From the NCBI GenBank assembly GCA_963693285.1, contig OY848926.1, positions 2,361,001-2,425,000 on the forward strand: a DNA stretch of 64,000 nucleotides, read 5' to 3'. Position numbers and translations under genes: made by a program. The stretch's first letter is position 1; every line of letters begins with the position of its first letter. The stretch is from Xestospongia muta. Lineage: Eukaryota > Porifera > Demospongiae > Haplosclerida > Petrosiidae. The notes beneath the pieces are model-generated. The model had not been told where the DNA came from, did not search any database, and saw only the letters and a program-made list of their open reading frames with translations. Of the stretch, positions 12,693 through 25,047 are shown piece by piece.

Positions 12693-15600
12693 TTCATCAC
12701 AAAGGATCCCCCTTGGGTTTCACAGGTTTTTTGTCACCCAAGGGTCCCCCCTTGGGTTTGGAAGATTTTTTGTCATCAGGGTCCCTCCCCCCTTGGGGTT
12801 GGAAGTCATAAAGTTTTGTCACTCAAGGGTTCTCCCTTGGGTTAGGAAGATTTTACGTCAACCAAGGGTCCCTCCTTGGGTTTCACAATTTTTTTGTCAC
12901 CTAAGGGTCCCCCCTTGGGTTTGAAAGATGTTTCGTCAACAAGGATCCCCTTAGGTTTCAACAAATTTTTGTCACTCAAGGGTCCTCCCTTGGGTTAGGA
13001 AGATTTTATGTCACCCAAAGGTCCCCCCTTTGGTTTCACAAGTTTTTTGTCACCCAAGGGTCCCCCCTTGGGTTTAGAAGATTTTTTGTCACCAAGGGTC
13101 CCCTTAGGTTTCACAAATTTGTCACTCAAGGGTCCTCCCTTGGGTTAGGAAGATTTTACGTCACTTAAGGGTCCTCCCTTGGGTTTCCAGGTTTTTTGTC
13201 ACCAAAGGGTTCTCCCTTGAGTTTCACAAGTTTTTTGTCACCAAAGGGTCCTCCCTTTGGTTTCACAGGATTTTTGTCACCTAAGAGTCCCTCCTTGGGT
13301 TTGGAAGATTTTTCGTCACCAAGGGTCCCTCCTCCATTGGGTTTAGAAGTTTTTTCTCACCAAGGGTCCCCTTAAGTTTCACAAATTTTTGTCACTCAAC
13401 GGTCCTGCCTTGGGTTTGGAAGATTTTACGTCACCCAAGGGCCCCCTTAGGTTTGAAAGATTTTTCGTCACCAAGGGTCCCCTCTTGGGTCTCCAGGTTT
13501 TTCGTTACCCAAGGGTCCCCCTTGGGTTTCACAGGTTTTTTGTCACCCAAGTGTCTCCCCTTGGGTTTCACAGGTTTTTGTCACCCAAGGTTCCCCTTTT
13601 GGGTTTGGAAAATTTTTCATCATCTAGGGTTCCCCCCTCTTGGGTTTAAAAGATTTTTTCTCACCAAGGATCCCCTTAGGTTTCACAAATTTTTGTCACT
13701 CAATGGTCCTCCCTTGAGTTAGTAAAGTTTTACTTCACCCAAGGGTCCCCCCTTGGGTTTAAAATTTTTTTTGCCATTTAAGGGTCCCCCCTTGGGTTTG
13801 AAAGATTTTTTCTCACCAAGGATCCCCTTAGGTTTCACAAATTTTTGTGAAGGGTCCCCCTATAAGTTTCGCAGGTCTTTTGTCACCCAAGGGTCCCCCC
13901 TTGGATTTGGAAGATTTTTTGTTATCAAAGGTCCCTCCTAACTTTGGTTTAAAAGATTTTTTGTCACCAAGGGTTCCCTTAGGTTTCACAAATTTTTGTC
14001 ACTCAAGGGTTCCTCCCTTGAGTTAGGAAAATTTTACTTCACCCAAGGGTCCCCCCCTTGGGTTTCAAATTTTTTTTGCCATTTAAGGGTCCCCTCTTGG
14101 GTTTGAAAGATTTTTTGTCACTAAGGGTACCCCCTTGGGTTTGAAAGATTTTTCGTCACCAAGGGTCCCCCCTTGAGTTTCCAGGTTTTTTGTCACCCAA
14201 GGGTCCCCCCTTGGGTTTCACAAGTTTTTGTCACCGAAGGGTCCCCCCTTAAGTTTCACAGGTTTTTTGTCACCCAAGGGTCCCTCCTTGGGTTTGGAAG
14301 ATTTTTCGTCATCAAGGGTCCCTCCTACCTTTGGTTTAAAAGATTTTTTGTCACCAAGGGTCCCCTTAGGTTTGACAAATTTTTGTCACTCAAGGGTCCT
14401 CCCTTGGGTTAGGAAGATTTAACGTCACCCAAGGGTCCCCCCTTGGGCTTCAAAATTTTTTGGCCACCTAAGGGTCCCCTTTTGGGTTAGGAAATTTTTC
14501 AATACCAAGGGTCCCCCCTTGGGTTTCCAGGTTTTTCGTCACCCAAGGGTCCCCCCTAGGGTTTCACTGGTTTTTTGTCACCAAGATTCTTCCCATGGGC
14601 TTGGAAGATTTTTCGTCATCAAGAGTCCCTCTCCCCTTGGGTTTAGAAGATATTTTGTCACCAAGGGTCCCCTTAGGTTTAACAAATTTTTGTCACTCAA
14701 ATGTCCTCCCTTGGGTTAGGAAGAATTTTCGTCACCCAAGGGTCCCCTTTTGGGTTTTGCCACCTAAGGGTTCTCCCTTGGGTTTGAAAGATTTTTGTCA
14801 CCTAGGGTCCCCCTTGGGTTTCCATTTTTTTCATCACCCAAGTGTCCCCTCTAGGGTTTCACAGGTTTTGTCACTCAAGGTTCCTCCCTTGTGTTTGGAA
14901 GATTTTTCGTCATCAAGGTTCCCTCCCCCTTTGGGTTTAGATTTTTTGTCACCAAGGGTCCCCTTAGATTTCACAAATTTGTCACTCAAATTTGTCACTT
15001 TGGTTTGGAAGATTTTACATCACCCAAGGGTCCCCCTTTGGGTTTCACAATTTTTTTGTCACCTAAGAGTCCCCCCTTGGGTTTGAAAGATTTTTCATCA
15101 CCAAGGGTCTCCAGGTTTTACATCACCCAAGGGTCCCCCTTGGGTTTCACAAGTTTTGTATCACCCAAAGATCCCCCCTTGGCGTTTGCAGGTTTTTTCT
15201 CACCCAAGGGTGCCCCCTTTGGTTTCACAATTTTTTGTCACCTAAGGATTCCCCCTTGGGTTTGAAAGATTTTTCATCACCCAGGGTCCCCCCTTGGGTC
15301 CCCAGGTTTTTCATCACCCAAGGGTCCCCCTTGGGTTTCACAGGTTTTTTGTCATCCAAGGGTCCCCCCTTGGGTTTGGAAGATTTTTTGTCACCAAGGG
15401 TCCCTCCCCTCTTGGGTTTAGAAGATTTTTTGTCACCAAGGGTTCCCTTAGGTTTCACAAATTTTCGTCACCCAAGGGTCCCCCTTAGGTTTCACAGGTT
15501 TTTTGTCCCGCAAGGGTCCCACTTAGGTTTGGAAAATTTTTTGTCACAAAGGGTCCTCCTTTGACTTTCGCAGGTTTTGTATCATCCAAGTGTGTCCCCT

Positions 15601-15995
15601 TGGCTTTTGCACGGTTTTTTTATCACCCAAGTGTCCCCCCTTGGGTTTCACAATTTTTTGTCACCTAAGGGTCCTCTCTTGGGTTTGAAAGATTTACACC
15701 ATCAAGGTTCCCCTCTTGGGTTTCACAGGTTTTTGGTCACCCAAGGGTCCCATTGGGTTTGGAAGATTTTTCATCACCAAGGGTCCCCCCTTGGGTTTGG
15801 AAGATTTTTTGTCACCAAGGGTCCCCCCTTGGGTTTACAGGTTCCTCGTCATCCAAGGGTCCCCCCTTGGGTTCACAGGTTTTTGGTCACCTAAGGCTCC
15901 CCCTTTGGGTTTGGATGATTTTTTGTCACACAAGGGTCACCCCTTGGGTTTCACAGGGTTTTTTGCCACCAAAGGGTCGCCCCTTGTGTTTCAGC
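12693..15995. repeat. 3.3-kb hairpin minisatellite, unit about 39-45 bp
   Basis: Tandem units each hold a T-run, GTCACC, then CCAAGGGTCCCCCCTTGG, so every unit has an inverted repeat with 7-9-bp arms and a 4-6-base loop. About 80 units are estimated from length divided by unit size. Unit types recur in blocks, for example one with CTTAGGTTTCACAAA followed by one with GGTTAGGAAGATTTTA, which shows higher-order structure. Long open frames (up to about 160 codons) arise because many units are multiples of three with few stops. They encode only unit-derived Pro/Gly/Phe repeats and I do not treat them as genes. Confidence 0.95.
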
Positions 15996-16231
15996 ATGTG
16001 ATGCAAATAAACATATAGTGACAGTGTAATAGATGTATGTGTTTTCTTGTAGAGCTACATACATCTTACCTAATGTTTTATACCTGTACTTGAACAACTG
16101 AACACTCAGTTTTATTAAAGATAACAATTGATGTCATAATGTTATTTGTTACAATATGTTTGACTAATGATGTTGAAGTCTTTGTTATGTGAATACATAA
16201 ATACATCAATAATCTGAACAGATTCATAAAT

Positions 16232-16492
16232 TTATAATATATTGAACTTAGGGACAAATCTATGACTGATCTTTTCAAATAACAGGATTATACGTGCATA
16301 CTCTTCACAAATATAGTCTATAATATTGTCTAACTCATCAAAAATCAAGTCAGAAAGGTGGATTTTCTTGTCACCCTGTTCAGCATAATATTTGATATCA
16401 TTCTTAATATCATTACAAACATGTATTTTCAATAGAAACACACCACTAGTCTCTCCCTTACTGTTGCTGTAATTATGTTTGTTACATTTCAC
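16232..16492 (-). CDS. Unidentified small ORF
   Basis: An 86-codon open frame, MKCNKHNYSNSKGETSG to HRFVPKFNIL, with no repeats and balanced composition. It has a hydrophobic patch (YICEEYARIILLFEK) and no motif that I recognise. It could be one exon of a longer gene or chance. Low confidence. Confidence 0.2.
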   Translation of the reverse strand: MKCNKHNYSNSKGETSGVFLLKIHVCNDIKNDIKYYAEQGDKKIHLSDLIFDELDNIIDYICEEYARIILLFEKISHRFVPKFNIL

Positions 16493-16881
16493 TGTAATAA
16501 AAAAGTCAGATAACTAACAAAAGTATTACTGAATTGTATCCTGTTTCCATGCATCCAATCATAAAAAAATTGTTCTACTAATTGGTTTGTCCTGTAGTCA
16601 ATATAAACATTTAAAATGTGATACGAGGCCTTAAGTTGCATCAAATAAGTCAGTTAATTTATTGACTAGTTGAATGTAATACTCATTGAACAAGTGTTGT
16701 TGAATTGTACCACTACTATACCTGCACATCCTTTATAAGTTTATTAATACTTTCAGTAAATATAATCCTGTGTGACAGCCTAAGTTTGTATTAATTTGAA
16801 TTTTTTGAACTTTAAATTTACAATATATATATATATATATTGTATATATATAGTAGTATCAAGAACATTGTCAAGGAAAAC

Positions 16882-16929
16882 GAAAGCTTATAATTAAAAC
16901 TCACAAAATTTTGTGAGTTTTAATTATAA

Positions 16930-16935
<6 letters not shown>
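16882..16935. repeat. Perfect 54-bp palindrome
   Basis: Two 27-bp arms, beginning GAAAGCTTATAATTAAAAC and meeting at AAAATTTT, are exact reverse complements with no spacer. The right arm runs straight into a CT microsatellite. Confidence 0.95.
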
Positions 16936-16993
<58 letters not shown>

Positions 16994-17194
16994 CCTCCTT
17001 CCCTCCTTCCCTCTCCAGCGTCAACAACTAAACCTGTATACCAAGTACAGTCTTACCCACGACTGTATCCCCTAGTAAACCTCCTACTGCATCTAGTAGT
17101 GGACAACATGTCCACCTGTTGATCCTATCAGTATATTTAGAGTAAGTGGATAGATGGATGGATGAAAAGTACAGATATATTTAATTATAACTAT

Positions 17195-17279
<85 letters not shown>

Positions 17280-17309
17280 ATATCTATCTATCTATCTATC
17301 TATCTCTGC

Positions 17310-17366
<57 letters not shown>

Positions 17367-17367
17367 C
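16932..17367 (+). repeat. CT microsatellite arrays flanking a dispersed unit
   Basis: (CT)n at about 16932-16990 and 17201-17367, the second interrupted by a (TATC)n stretch. Between them lies a unit of about 190 bp (from GCGTCAACAACTAAACC) that recurs at 27070-28030 and in part near 19430. Confidence 0.9.
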
Positions 17368-17792
17368 ATTAAGGAGAAACTTATTAAACTTATTCTATCA
17401 TTTTATTAAGTATCGATGATGTCCAGTCTCTCTATATATACATGTACATCTATAAAAGGGTATCTCTTCGGAGTGAAAAAATTGAAATGAATGCTTCTGT
17501 TAAAATGGTTGCTACGCACTCATTTTATATGGGAAGCTTTATATACAAGAAGACTTGCAACTATTCTGCCTGCAAATAAAATGTAAGGCAAGATGACGAC
17601 TGCATAGCAACTGTTTAAATTAAACAGGAATATCAGTTCAAGAGTTAGAATTCCAAAACAACCCCTTCTGTATATCGAGTCAATATTATAATGATATTTA
17701 GGATGTTGTACAATGGTAGCTATAACTATATCTTCTTTAACTGCTAACAGTAAATATGTTAGTAGTTAATACATGTAGGTCTGAATACTCAG

Positions 17793-18104
17793 TATTAATC
17801 ATTTTACGTTTATCAGTACTGCATTGACAATAAGTTATAGTTAGTAGCCTAATGTATTAATCATTTTACGTTTATCAGTACTGCATTGACAATATGTTAT
17901 AGTTAGTAGCCTAATGTATTAATCATTTTACGTTTATCAGTACTGCATTGACAATATGTTATAGTTAGTAGCCTAATGTATTAATCATTTTACGTTTATC
18001 AGTACTTCATTGACAATAAGTTATAGTTAGTAGCCTAATGTATTAATCATTTTACGTTTATCAGTACTGCATTGACAATAAGTTATAGTTAGTAGCCTAA
18101 TGCT
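17793..18104 (+). repeat. 62-bp tandem repeat, five copies
   Basis: The unit TATTAATCATTTTACG to AGTAGCCTAATG recurs at 62-bp spacing (17793, 17855, 17917 and so on). Copies B and C of the large segment hold only one unit at the same place, so the array grew in copy A alone. Confidence 0.92.
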
Positions 18105-18875
18105 TTCTGAATTAATTTTGTTCCTTTACAATTAGTGCTACTCAGTTTATGATGAAGAGGACTCCAATATCTCTCCGTTAATATTATCAATATATCTTTA
18201 ATGTTTATCCAGATATGGATAGTGAATGGATGGATAGATGGATACAAAACAATCTGTACTTTTCGTTATTATTAAATAAACTACTTCATTAGTAATAATT
18301 TTTTTCAGTTTATATAAGAATTTATAGTCTTGTCAAAATCGACTCATGGAGCAACCAAAACAAATTTTCGGATGGTTCCCAACCCCTGGCTCCACTTCAA
18401 GTCCAAGTCAGGAAACCCAATGAACTGTTCTATTCTAAAATCATTCCACTCCTTAACGAGAAGGGGCTCACTGAACAAACCCCTGTAAAGATTGGCCCAA
18501 CCATATACAGCTAAGAGTCCTCAAAGAACTCATGAATGAGACACCATGAGACCTATTAGCAAAGTAAAGAGCTTAAAGAGCAACCAAAACAAATTTTTGG
18601 ACATGATGACTTCATGTATCATAAATGTGAATTTGTTGCTACTACGTCAGTGTTTCCTAAAGTATAGATGATCTATCAAGACAACAGATTGATCTGAATA
18701 CAGACATTTTTTTTATTACGATAATATATTCTTCATAAAAATGTTAGAAAAATTAAATTACAAATTTACAATGTTTATCCAATTGAAAATTTACAACGTT
18801 AATACAACAGTATAACAACATTGTATAATTTACAACGTTAATACAACAGTATAACAACATTGTATAATTTACAAC

Positions 18876-19395
18876 GTTAATACAACAGTATAAAAGCATT
18901 GTATAATTTACAACGTTAATACAACGGTATAAAAAAACATTGTAAAATCAATGTATTTTTGTTGGTAATGCGTAAATCATCATGTTAAATTTTACAACAC
19001 TTTTACATCAAAAAAAACACGTAATACTACAGTTGTAATAAAACCATCAAATATACATAATGTAAAAATACATGGTACAAAATGAGTGGAATATTTACTA
19101 CAGGGAAAATTTTCACTTTACAATCGTTGTTTTTATGATGTAAATGGAATGGTTTATGCTACATTTACAATAGTAAATATTCCACTCATTTTGTACCATG
19201 TGTTTTTTACATTATGTATATTTGATGGTTTTATTACAACTGTAGTATTACGTGTTTTTTTTGATGAAAAAGTGTTGTAAAATTTAACATGATGGTTTAC
19301 GCATTACCAACAAAAATACATTGATTTTACAATGTTGTTTATACTGTTGTATTAACGTTGTAAATTATACAATGCTTTTATACTGTTGTATTAAC
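18876..19395. repeat. Long inverted repeat, 225-bp arms and 70-bp spacer
   Basis: The left arm 18876-19100 and right arm 19171-19395 are nearly perfect reverse complements. The spacer 19101-19170 is the reverse complement of the tail that follows this repeat in copies B and C (ending GTGAAAATTTTCCCTG). The structure is therefore two copies of one element in inverted orientation, the left lacking its tail. The left arm begins within a 38-bp tandem (GTTAATACAACAGTATAA type) that runs from about 18790. Confidence 0.88.
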
Positions 19396-19635
19396 AACTG
19401 AGTTCATAACATTTTTCTAGAGATCTAGTAAACCTCCTACTGCATCTGCATTGTTGATCCTATCAGTATATTTAGAGTAAGTTGGATAGATGGATGGATG
19501 GGTGAATAAGGAGTTTGCAAACAAGCAGACAGTTGTAGAGAACAAATATATTTAATTATAACTATATAATCTCTCTCTCTCTCTCTCTCTCTCACTCTCT
19601 CTCTCTCCTCCCTTTCCCTCTCTCTCCCTCCTTCC

Positions 19636-19673
<38 letters not shown>

Positions 19674-20317
19674 AAACTTAAAAATTTATATATCAATTTA
19701 TTCATTAAACTATTGTTCTTCAATCTCAGAACTTTTGTTATTATTGATTTCTAATTTGGATAACCAAAACAAGATAATAGACCCTGATACATTACCTTTA
19801 CTGCTCATGGAACTGACAGATGATCAGAAAAGTACTTTATTACAAGCTGGATTAATCCTAGAATATGAAGTAAGTATCATTGTATAATAAGCATATTTTC
19901 ATACTGATCCCTTCTCAGCTAATGAAATTGCTGCACCTATTCAGTGAGTAAGTCTATACTGTACATATGAGTACTATGATACATATAATGCTATTGTAAT
20001 TTATATAATATAATTTGTTTTGTATAAATGGATATAAAAGAAATTTGACCTTATCGAAAAATACTTCATTAGTAATATAATTTCGTTTAGTTTTTCTAGC
20101 AATCATTAAACCAACTCATGGAGCAAACAAAACTTTCAGATATGGAGACATCATGAATCACGAATGCTAACATTAGACCTTTGCTACTGCATCAGTGTGT
20201 CCTAAAGTATATATAGAAGATCTATCAAGACAACAGAAACAGATTGATCTGAATGATGTGCCAGATTTATTGTTTATGCATTCAACAATTGGAGGGTTCT
20301 CAGGGAGTTACCCTTCA

Positions 20318-20355
<38 letters not shown>

Positions 20356-20371
20356 TCTCTCTCTCTCTCTC

Positions 20372-22036
20372 TGAAAACATTAAGGAGAAACTTATTAAAT
20401 TTATTCTATCGTTTTATTAAGTATTGATGATGTCCAGTCTCTCTATATATACATGTGCATCTATAAAAGGGTATCTCTTCAGAGTGAAAACATTGAAATG
20501 AATGCTTCTGTTAAAATGGTTGCTACGCACTCATTTTATATGGGAAGCTTTATATACAAGAAGACTTACAACTATTCTGCCTGCAAATAAAATGTAAGGC
20601 AAGATGACGACTGCATAGCAACTGTTTAAATTAAACAGGAATATCAGTTCAAGAGTTAGAATTCCAAAACGACCCCTTCTGTATATCGAGTCAATATTAT
20701 AATAATATTTAGGGTGTTGTACAATGGTAGCTATAACTATATCTTCTTTAACTGCTAACAGTAAATATGTTAGTAGTTAATACATGTAGGTCTGAATACT
20801 CAGTATTAATCATTTTACGTTTATCAGTACTGCTTTGACAATAAGTTATAGTTAGTAGCCTAATGCTTTCTGAATTAATTTTGTTCCTTTACAATTAGTA
20901 CTACTCAGTTTATGATGAAGAGGACTCCAATATCTCTCCGTTAATATTATCAATATCTCTTTAATGTTTATCCAGGTATGGATAGTGAATGGATGGATAG
21001 ATGGATACAAAACAATCTGTACTTTTCATTATTATTAAATAAACCACTTCATTAGTAATAATTTTGTTCAGTTTATATAGGAATTTATAGTCTTGTCAAA
21101 ATCGACTCATGGAGCAACCAAAACAAATTTTCAGCTGGTTCCCAACCCCTGGCTCCACTTCAAATCCAAGTCAGGAAACCCAATGAACTGTTCTATTCTA
21201 AAATCATTCCACTCCTTAACGAGAGGGGGTTCACTGAACAAACCCCCTGTTAAGATTGGCCCAACCATATATAGCTAAGAGTCCTCAAAGAACTCATGAA
21301 TGAGACACCACGAGACCTATTAGCAAAGTAAAGAGCTTAAAGAGCAACCAAAACAAATGTTTGGACATGATGACTTCATGTATCATAAATGTGAATTTGT
21401 TGCTACTACGTCAGTGTTTCCTAAAGTATAGATGATCTATCAAGACAACAGATTGATCTGAATACAGACATTTTTTTTATTACGATAATATATTCTTCAT
21501 AAAAATGTTAGAAAAATTAAATTACAATTTTACAATGTTTATCCAATTGAAAATTTACAACGTTAATACAACAGTATAACAACATTGTATAATTTACAAC
21601 GTTAATACAACAGTATAAAAAACATTGTAAAATCAATGTATTTTTGTTGGTAATGCGTAAACCATCATGTTAAATTTACAACACTTTTACATCAAAAAAA
21701 ACACGTTATACTACAGTTGTAATAAAACCATCAAATATACATAATGTAAAAAATACATGGTACAAAAAGTATGGAATATTTACTATTGTAAATGTAGTAA
21801 AAACATTGTTAAATCAATGTATTTTTGTTGGTAATGCGTAAACCATCATGTTAAATTTACAACACTTTTACATCAAAAAAACACGTTATACTACAGTTGT
21901 AATAAAACCATCAAATATACATAATGTAAAAAATACATGGTACAAAAAGTATGGAATATTTACTATTGTAAATGTAGTATAAACCATTCCATTTACATCA
22001 TAAAAACAACGATTGTAAAGTGAAAATTTTCCCTGT
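20372..22036 (+). repeat. Large dispersed segment, copy B
   Basis: Nearly identical to copy A from TGAAAACATTAAGGAGAAAC on. It differs in having one 62-bp unit and in a direct duplication inside it: the stretch from AAATCAATGTATTTTTGTTG occurs twice, about 190 bp apart (21628 and 21812). It ends GTGAAAATTTTCCCTGTG. Confidence 0.8.
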
Positions 22037-22276
22037 GTATGTGCAGATTGTTATGGTGAGTATCGCAAATTGATAATGTACCATCAAAATCACTAGCTGT
22101 GCTAACTGCTGCTTGAGGTAAGGATTATAGGCTAGAGAACTGAAAAGATGTATATTGTTCTTTCTGCATTGATACTATATCAATTTCAATCTACTGTTGA
22201 CTATGTTATATACATAGATACATATAACAACAATTATATGTACAAAATTTATGACGCGCATGCACATCAGGTATAT

Positions 22277-22278
<2 letters not shown>

Positions 22279-22334
<56 letters not shown>
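22279..22334 (+). repeat. CA microsatellite
   Basis: An uninterrupted (CA)n run of about 56 bp. A purine-rich stretch with further CA and GA runs follows at 22440-22730. The open frames through it are low-complexity artefacts. Confidence 0.95.
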
Positions 22335-22336
<2 letters not shown>

Positions 22337-23265
22337 ATTATATTCATGTCATTAACTAGTATCATAATTCAGAAAGGTTATACGTCTTGAGACATATATA
22401 TCCTGCTAAGAAATGTCATACAAACATCAATAAATTATGACACGCACACAACATAGAAAGAGAGAAACACACACACAAATACATATAGAGAGACATATGC
22501 ACAGAAAGAGAAAGGGAGGGGGAGGGAGAAGAAGAGAGGGAGAAGGAGGGAGGGAGCGCAAGAAAGAGAGGGAGACACACACACAGAGTGAGATTGAGAA
22601 AAAAGACACACACACACACATACACACACACATGCACATAGGGTAGGAGAGAGGAACGAGAGAGAAAATATTGAGAGAGAGGCAACACACACACACACAA
22701 ATACAGGAAGACACAGACACACAGAGTCATAATACATAACCTTCTACTACAGGTTCATTTATTTTATAAACTTAATTTTAAAGTAAAATTTTACCAGGTG
22801 CACATGTCACTCCAATATCTTCCTGATGACTACAATTATGAATACCCCATCCTCTAAATTGATATCGCTTTATACTGGATTCATTACCAACTCACTGGAC
22901 ATTATCAATCCATATTTGATCAGTACCATTACCAAGATTGGCAAACCTACAACAGATAAATATTAAATATTGATTAATTCAAAGAAACCGATTTTATCAA
23001 CATTTAATGTATTGAACTAAGATTCTTTGACAAGTAGTTGTTAGTAAAAGTAATGTAATGGTCAAATGTTAATATAAAATCTACTATGTATAAAAAGTAC
23101 AAAAACATTCTCAAATTAGTGAAACTCGAGCACAATTTTATATACAAAGTACGTAGTTATGTAAAGTTCAAGTATACTACAAGTACTATAGTGTATTATG
23201 TAGTATTAAATGTATGTGCAACAATATAGTTATTTATGGTATTTGTGATCAAAAATATTAATCAC

Positions 23266-23535
23266 ACTTATTGACATAGAGACTGTACGTGTCTGTTTTT
23301 CTAACCAATGCCAGAGAGAGAAAAAAACATGTGTTTAATTGGGTGGTACACAAGAAAATAATAACTCTAAGTAATTAAGTACTCTGACAATAAAGGCACA
23401 TTGACACTTTTTGTGTTGAACGTTTCTAATTTTTAACTTCATTGCACAACCTCCACTCTTTAAAGTACTACAATTCTCTCAGCCTCTTCGCTTGTCTTAT
23501 ATTAACACTGTTCTGTATTTCAGCTAGCACTACTA
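23266..23535 (+). pseudogene. 3' fragment of a second POU-homeobox copy
   Basis: Reads DIETVRV, then CFSNQCQREKKTCV and a stop: the end of a homeodomain recognition helix (canonical VWFxNRRxREK) with Trp to Cys and Arg to Gln/Cys changes. The sequence downstream, from TGTTTAATTGGGTGGTACAC to CTGTTCTGTATTTCAGCTAG, matches 25047-25240 almost exactly. This is a second copy of the tail and 3' UTR of the POU relic downstream. Confidence 0.6.
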
Positions 23536-24185
23536 TTTTTGATAAGAACCAAGAAATTAAAATATTTTCATTTGGTTGATTCCCCATCAGTTTTTGGTTC
23601 TTCTCACCTTTTGTATATACTTACCTATATTAGTTATAATTGTGTTTTTGACCAAACTGAAAAGACATGTCAATTTTTGCACTACATACAATATTGGAGT
23701 CCAATTTTTAGGAATGAAATGCAATCAAAAATGAGACTTATGAGACATATTACATATACACATATAGCCTGTGGATATAATTAAAGATGCATGCTGTAAT
23801 ATGCTTAAATTAGTGTTAGAAATGGTTGTGTATTTCTTATGCAGTGTTACTGTGCTAACTACTTACTTTATGGACCATACATTCATCTTAATGTACTTTT
23901 AATTATAGACATTCATTTAATTACTTCAGGCTATATAAAGTAAGGTTATATAAAGTGATGACCACCTAAAAGGACAAATGGTTATATCTACACTTGATTT
24001 TCTCCTCTCATATGTTTGCCATTAAGTTTTCACACATACTGAGCTTATTCATATTTACTTTGTATTCATTATGGTTTTGATTTGAATTTAATACATATAT
24101 TTATGGGACATACTTTGGTACCGTACTTTATAAATAGTGTCTCGGGAAGCCCTTTTGCTGTCATGATGCCTTTTTCTCCTTTTGA

Positions 24186-25047
24186 ATGTTAATGCCAAAA
24201 TCAGCACAGCTGAACAATCCAAGCAACGGTGACATGTACAGTCTGAATTAGCAAATGATGGTCAGTAAAAGCCCCACTGTTCTTCTTCTGAGCCCCACAT
24301 CCCAGTACAATGGCGCTCCATCAACTGCACAGATCCCAGTTGATTGTCAAAACCCTCACATGCTACAAACTGGTGAGACACCAGTAGCAGTGACTACTAG
24401 CTTTCATATTCCTAACAGATCACCAACACAAGTGACGTCGACATCAACTTTAACCCATCCTTCAATTTCATTGACAGCTTCAACACAAGTACATGTACAT
24501 CACATGACAACTGGTGGTCAGCCATATCAACCTGTTGTACAACCTCTTCCTTCACCTCAACATGCAAGGATCACACCTCACAGCAAGTTTATCTGGACTC
24601 AACAGAAGCAAAAGATATGGAAACGTTTGCAACTACATTTAAGGCCAACATGTTAAACTCAGTTATTTTCAGGCAGATGTTGGAAAACATTAGTAGAATT
24701 CGAAGTCTATGGAAAAGACTTTAGTCAAACAAATATTAGCAGGTTTGAGAACCTAAAACTTAGCTACACGAACACTCAAACACTAAAATTAATTTTAGAA
24801 AAGTGGCTGGAAGAAGCTCAGAAGAAAGGAATTATTTACCACAAGGAAAAACAATCTTCTAAATGCAGAAAACAAAGAATCAATATTGACATGAATGTCA
24901 TAGACCAACTCCAAATACAATTTAAAGTCGAGTCAAAGCCTTCTTCATCTGATATATCTAAGATTGCTTCTTCCCATTAGTTGGACAAAGAAGTTGTTTG
25001 TGTTTGATTTGCTAACTGACACCAGATAGAGAAACAAAAAAACATAT
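24186..25047 (+). pseudogene. POU-domain transcription factor pseudogene
   Basis: An intronless copy. A Ser/Thr/Gln/Pro-rich N-terminus (MLMPKSAQLNNPSNGDMYS) has a TAG at 24249-24251. It is followed by a POU-specific domain: KDMETFATTFKA near 24610, FQADVGKTLVEFEVYGKDFS, TNISRFENLKLSYTNTQTLK and LILEKWLEEA. A linker then leads into a POU homeodomain: KCRKQRINIDMNVIDQLQIQ, SSSDISKIASS, LDKEVVCV and FANRHQIEKQ-like residues. Breaks: two frameshifts around the start of the POU-specific domain, then stops at 24978 (TAG for CAG), 25005 (TGA for TGG) and 25017 (TGA for CGA) in helix 3, the DNA-reading helix. Known: POU factors are nuclear regulators made of a POU-specific domain and a homeodomain. 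A processed copy is likely because no introns interrupt the two domains; no poly-A tail remains. Confidence 0.8.

Larger units (their letters stand above)
17361..20330 (+). repeat. Large dispersed segment, copy A
   Basis: It starts at TGAAAACATTAAGGAGAAAC, after a CT array. It matches 20372-22030 (copy B) and 28063-30180 (copy C) nearly base for base over long stretches. Copy A contains five 62-bp tandem repeats and a long inverted repeat, and is followed by a block of exon-like sequence (DNQNKIIDPDTLPLLLMEL near 19757-19869; RQQKQIDLNDVPDLLFMHS near 20230). A copy then ends and another begins at the next CT array near 20322-20370. I infer segmental duplication or a composite mobile element with simple-repeat borders. 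Confidence 0.8.

Noticed and set aside
12573..16018. Many open frames of 60-160 codons with Pro/Gly/Phe repeats
   Set aside because: They follow the minisatellite unit in several frames on both strands, with no start context or non-repeat domain.
16913..17419. Ser-Leu repeat frames
   Set aside because: CT microsatellite translations.
22416..22737. Overlapping Ser/Cys/Val-rich frames
   Set aside because: Produced by CA/GA simple repeats in all three frames.
24255..24656. 133-codon frame as a real gene
   Set aside because: It runs into the POU pseudogene in the wrong frame after residue 110 and is its N-terminal remnant.
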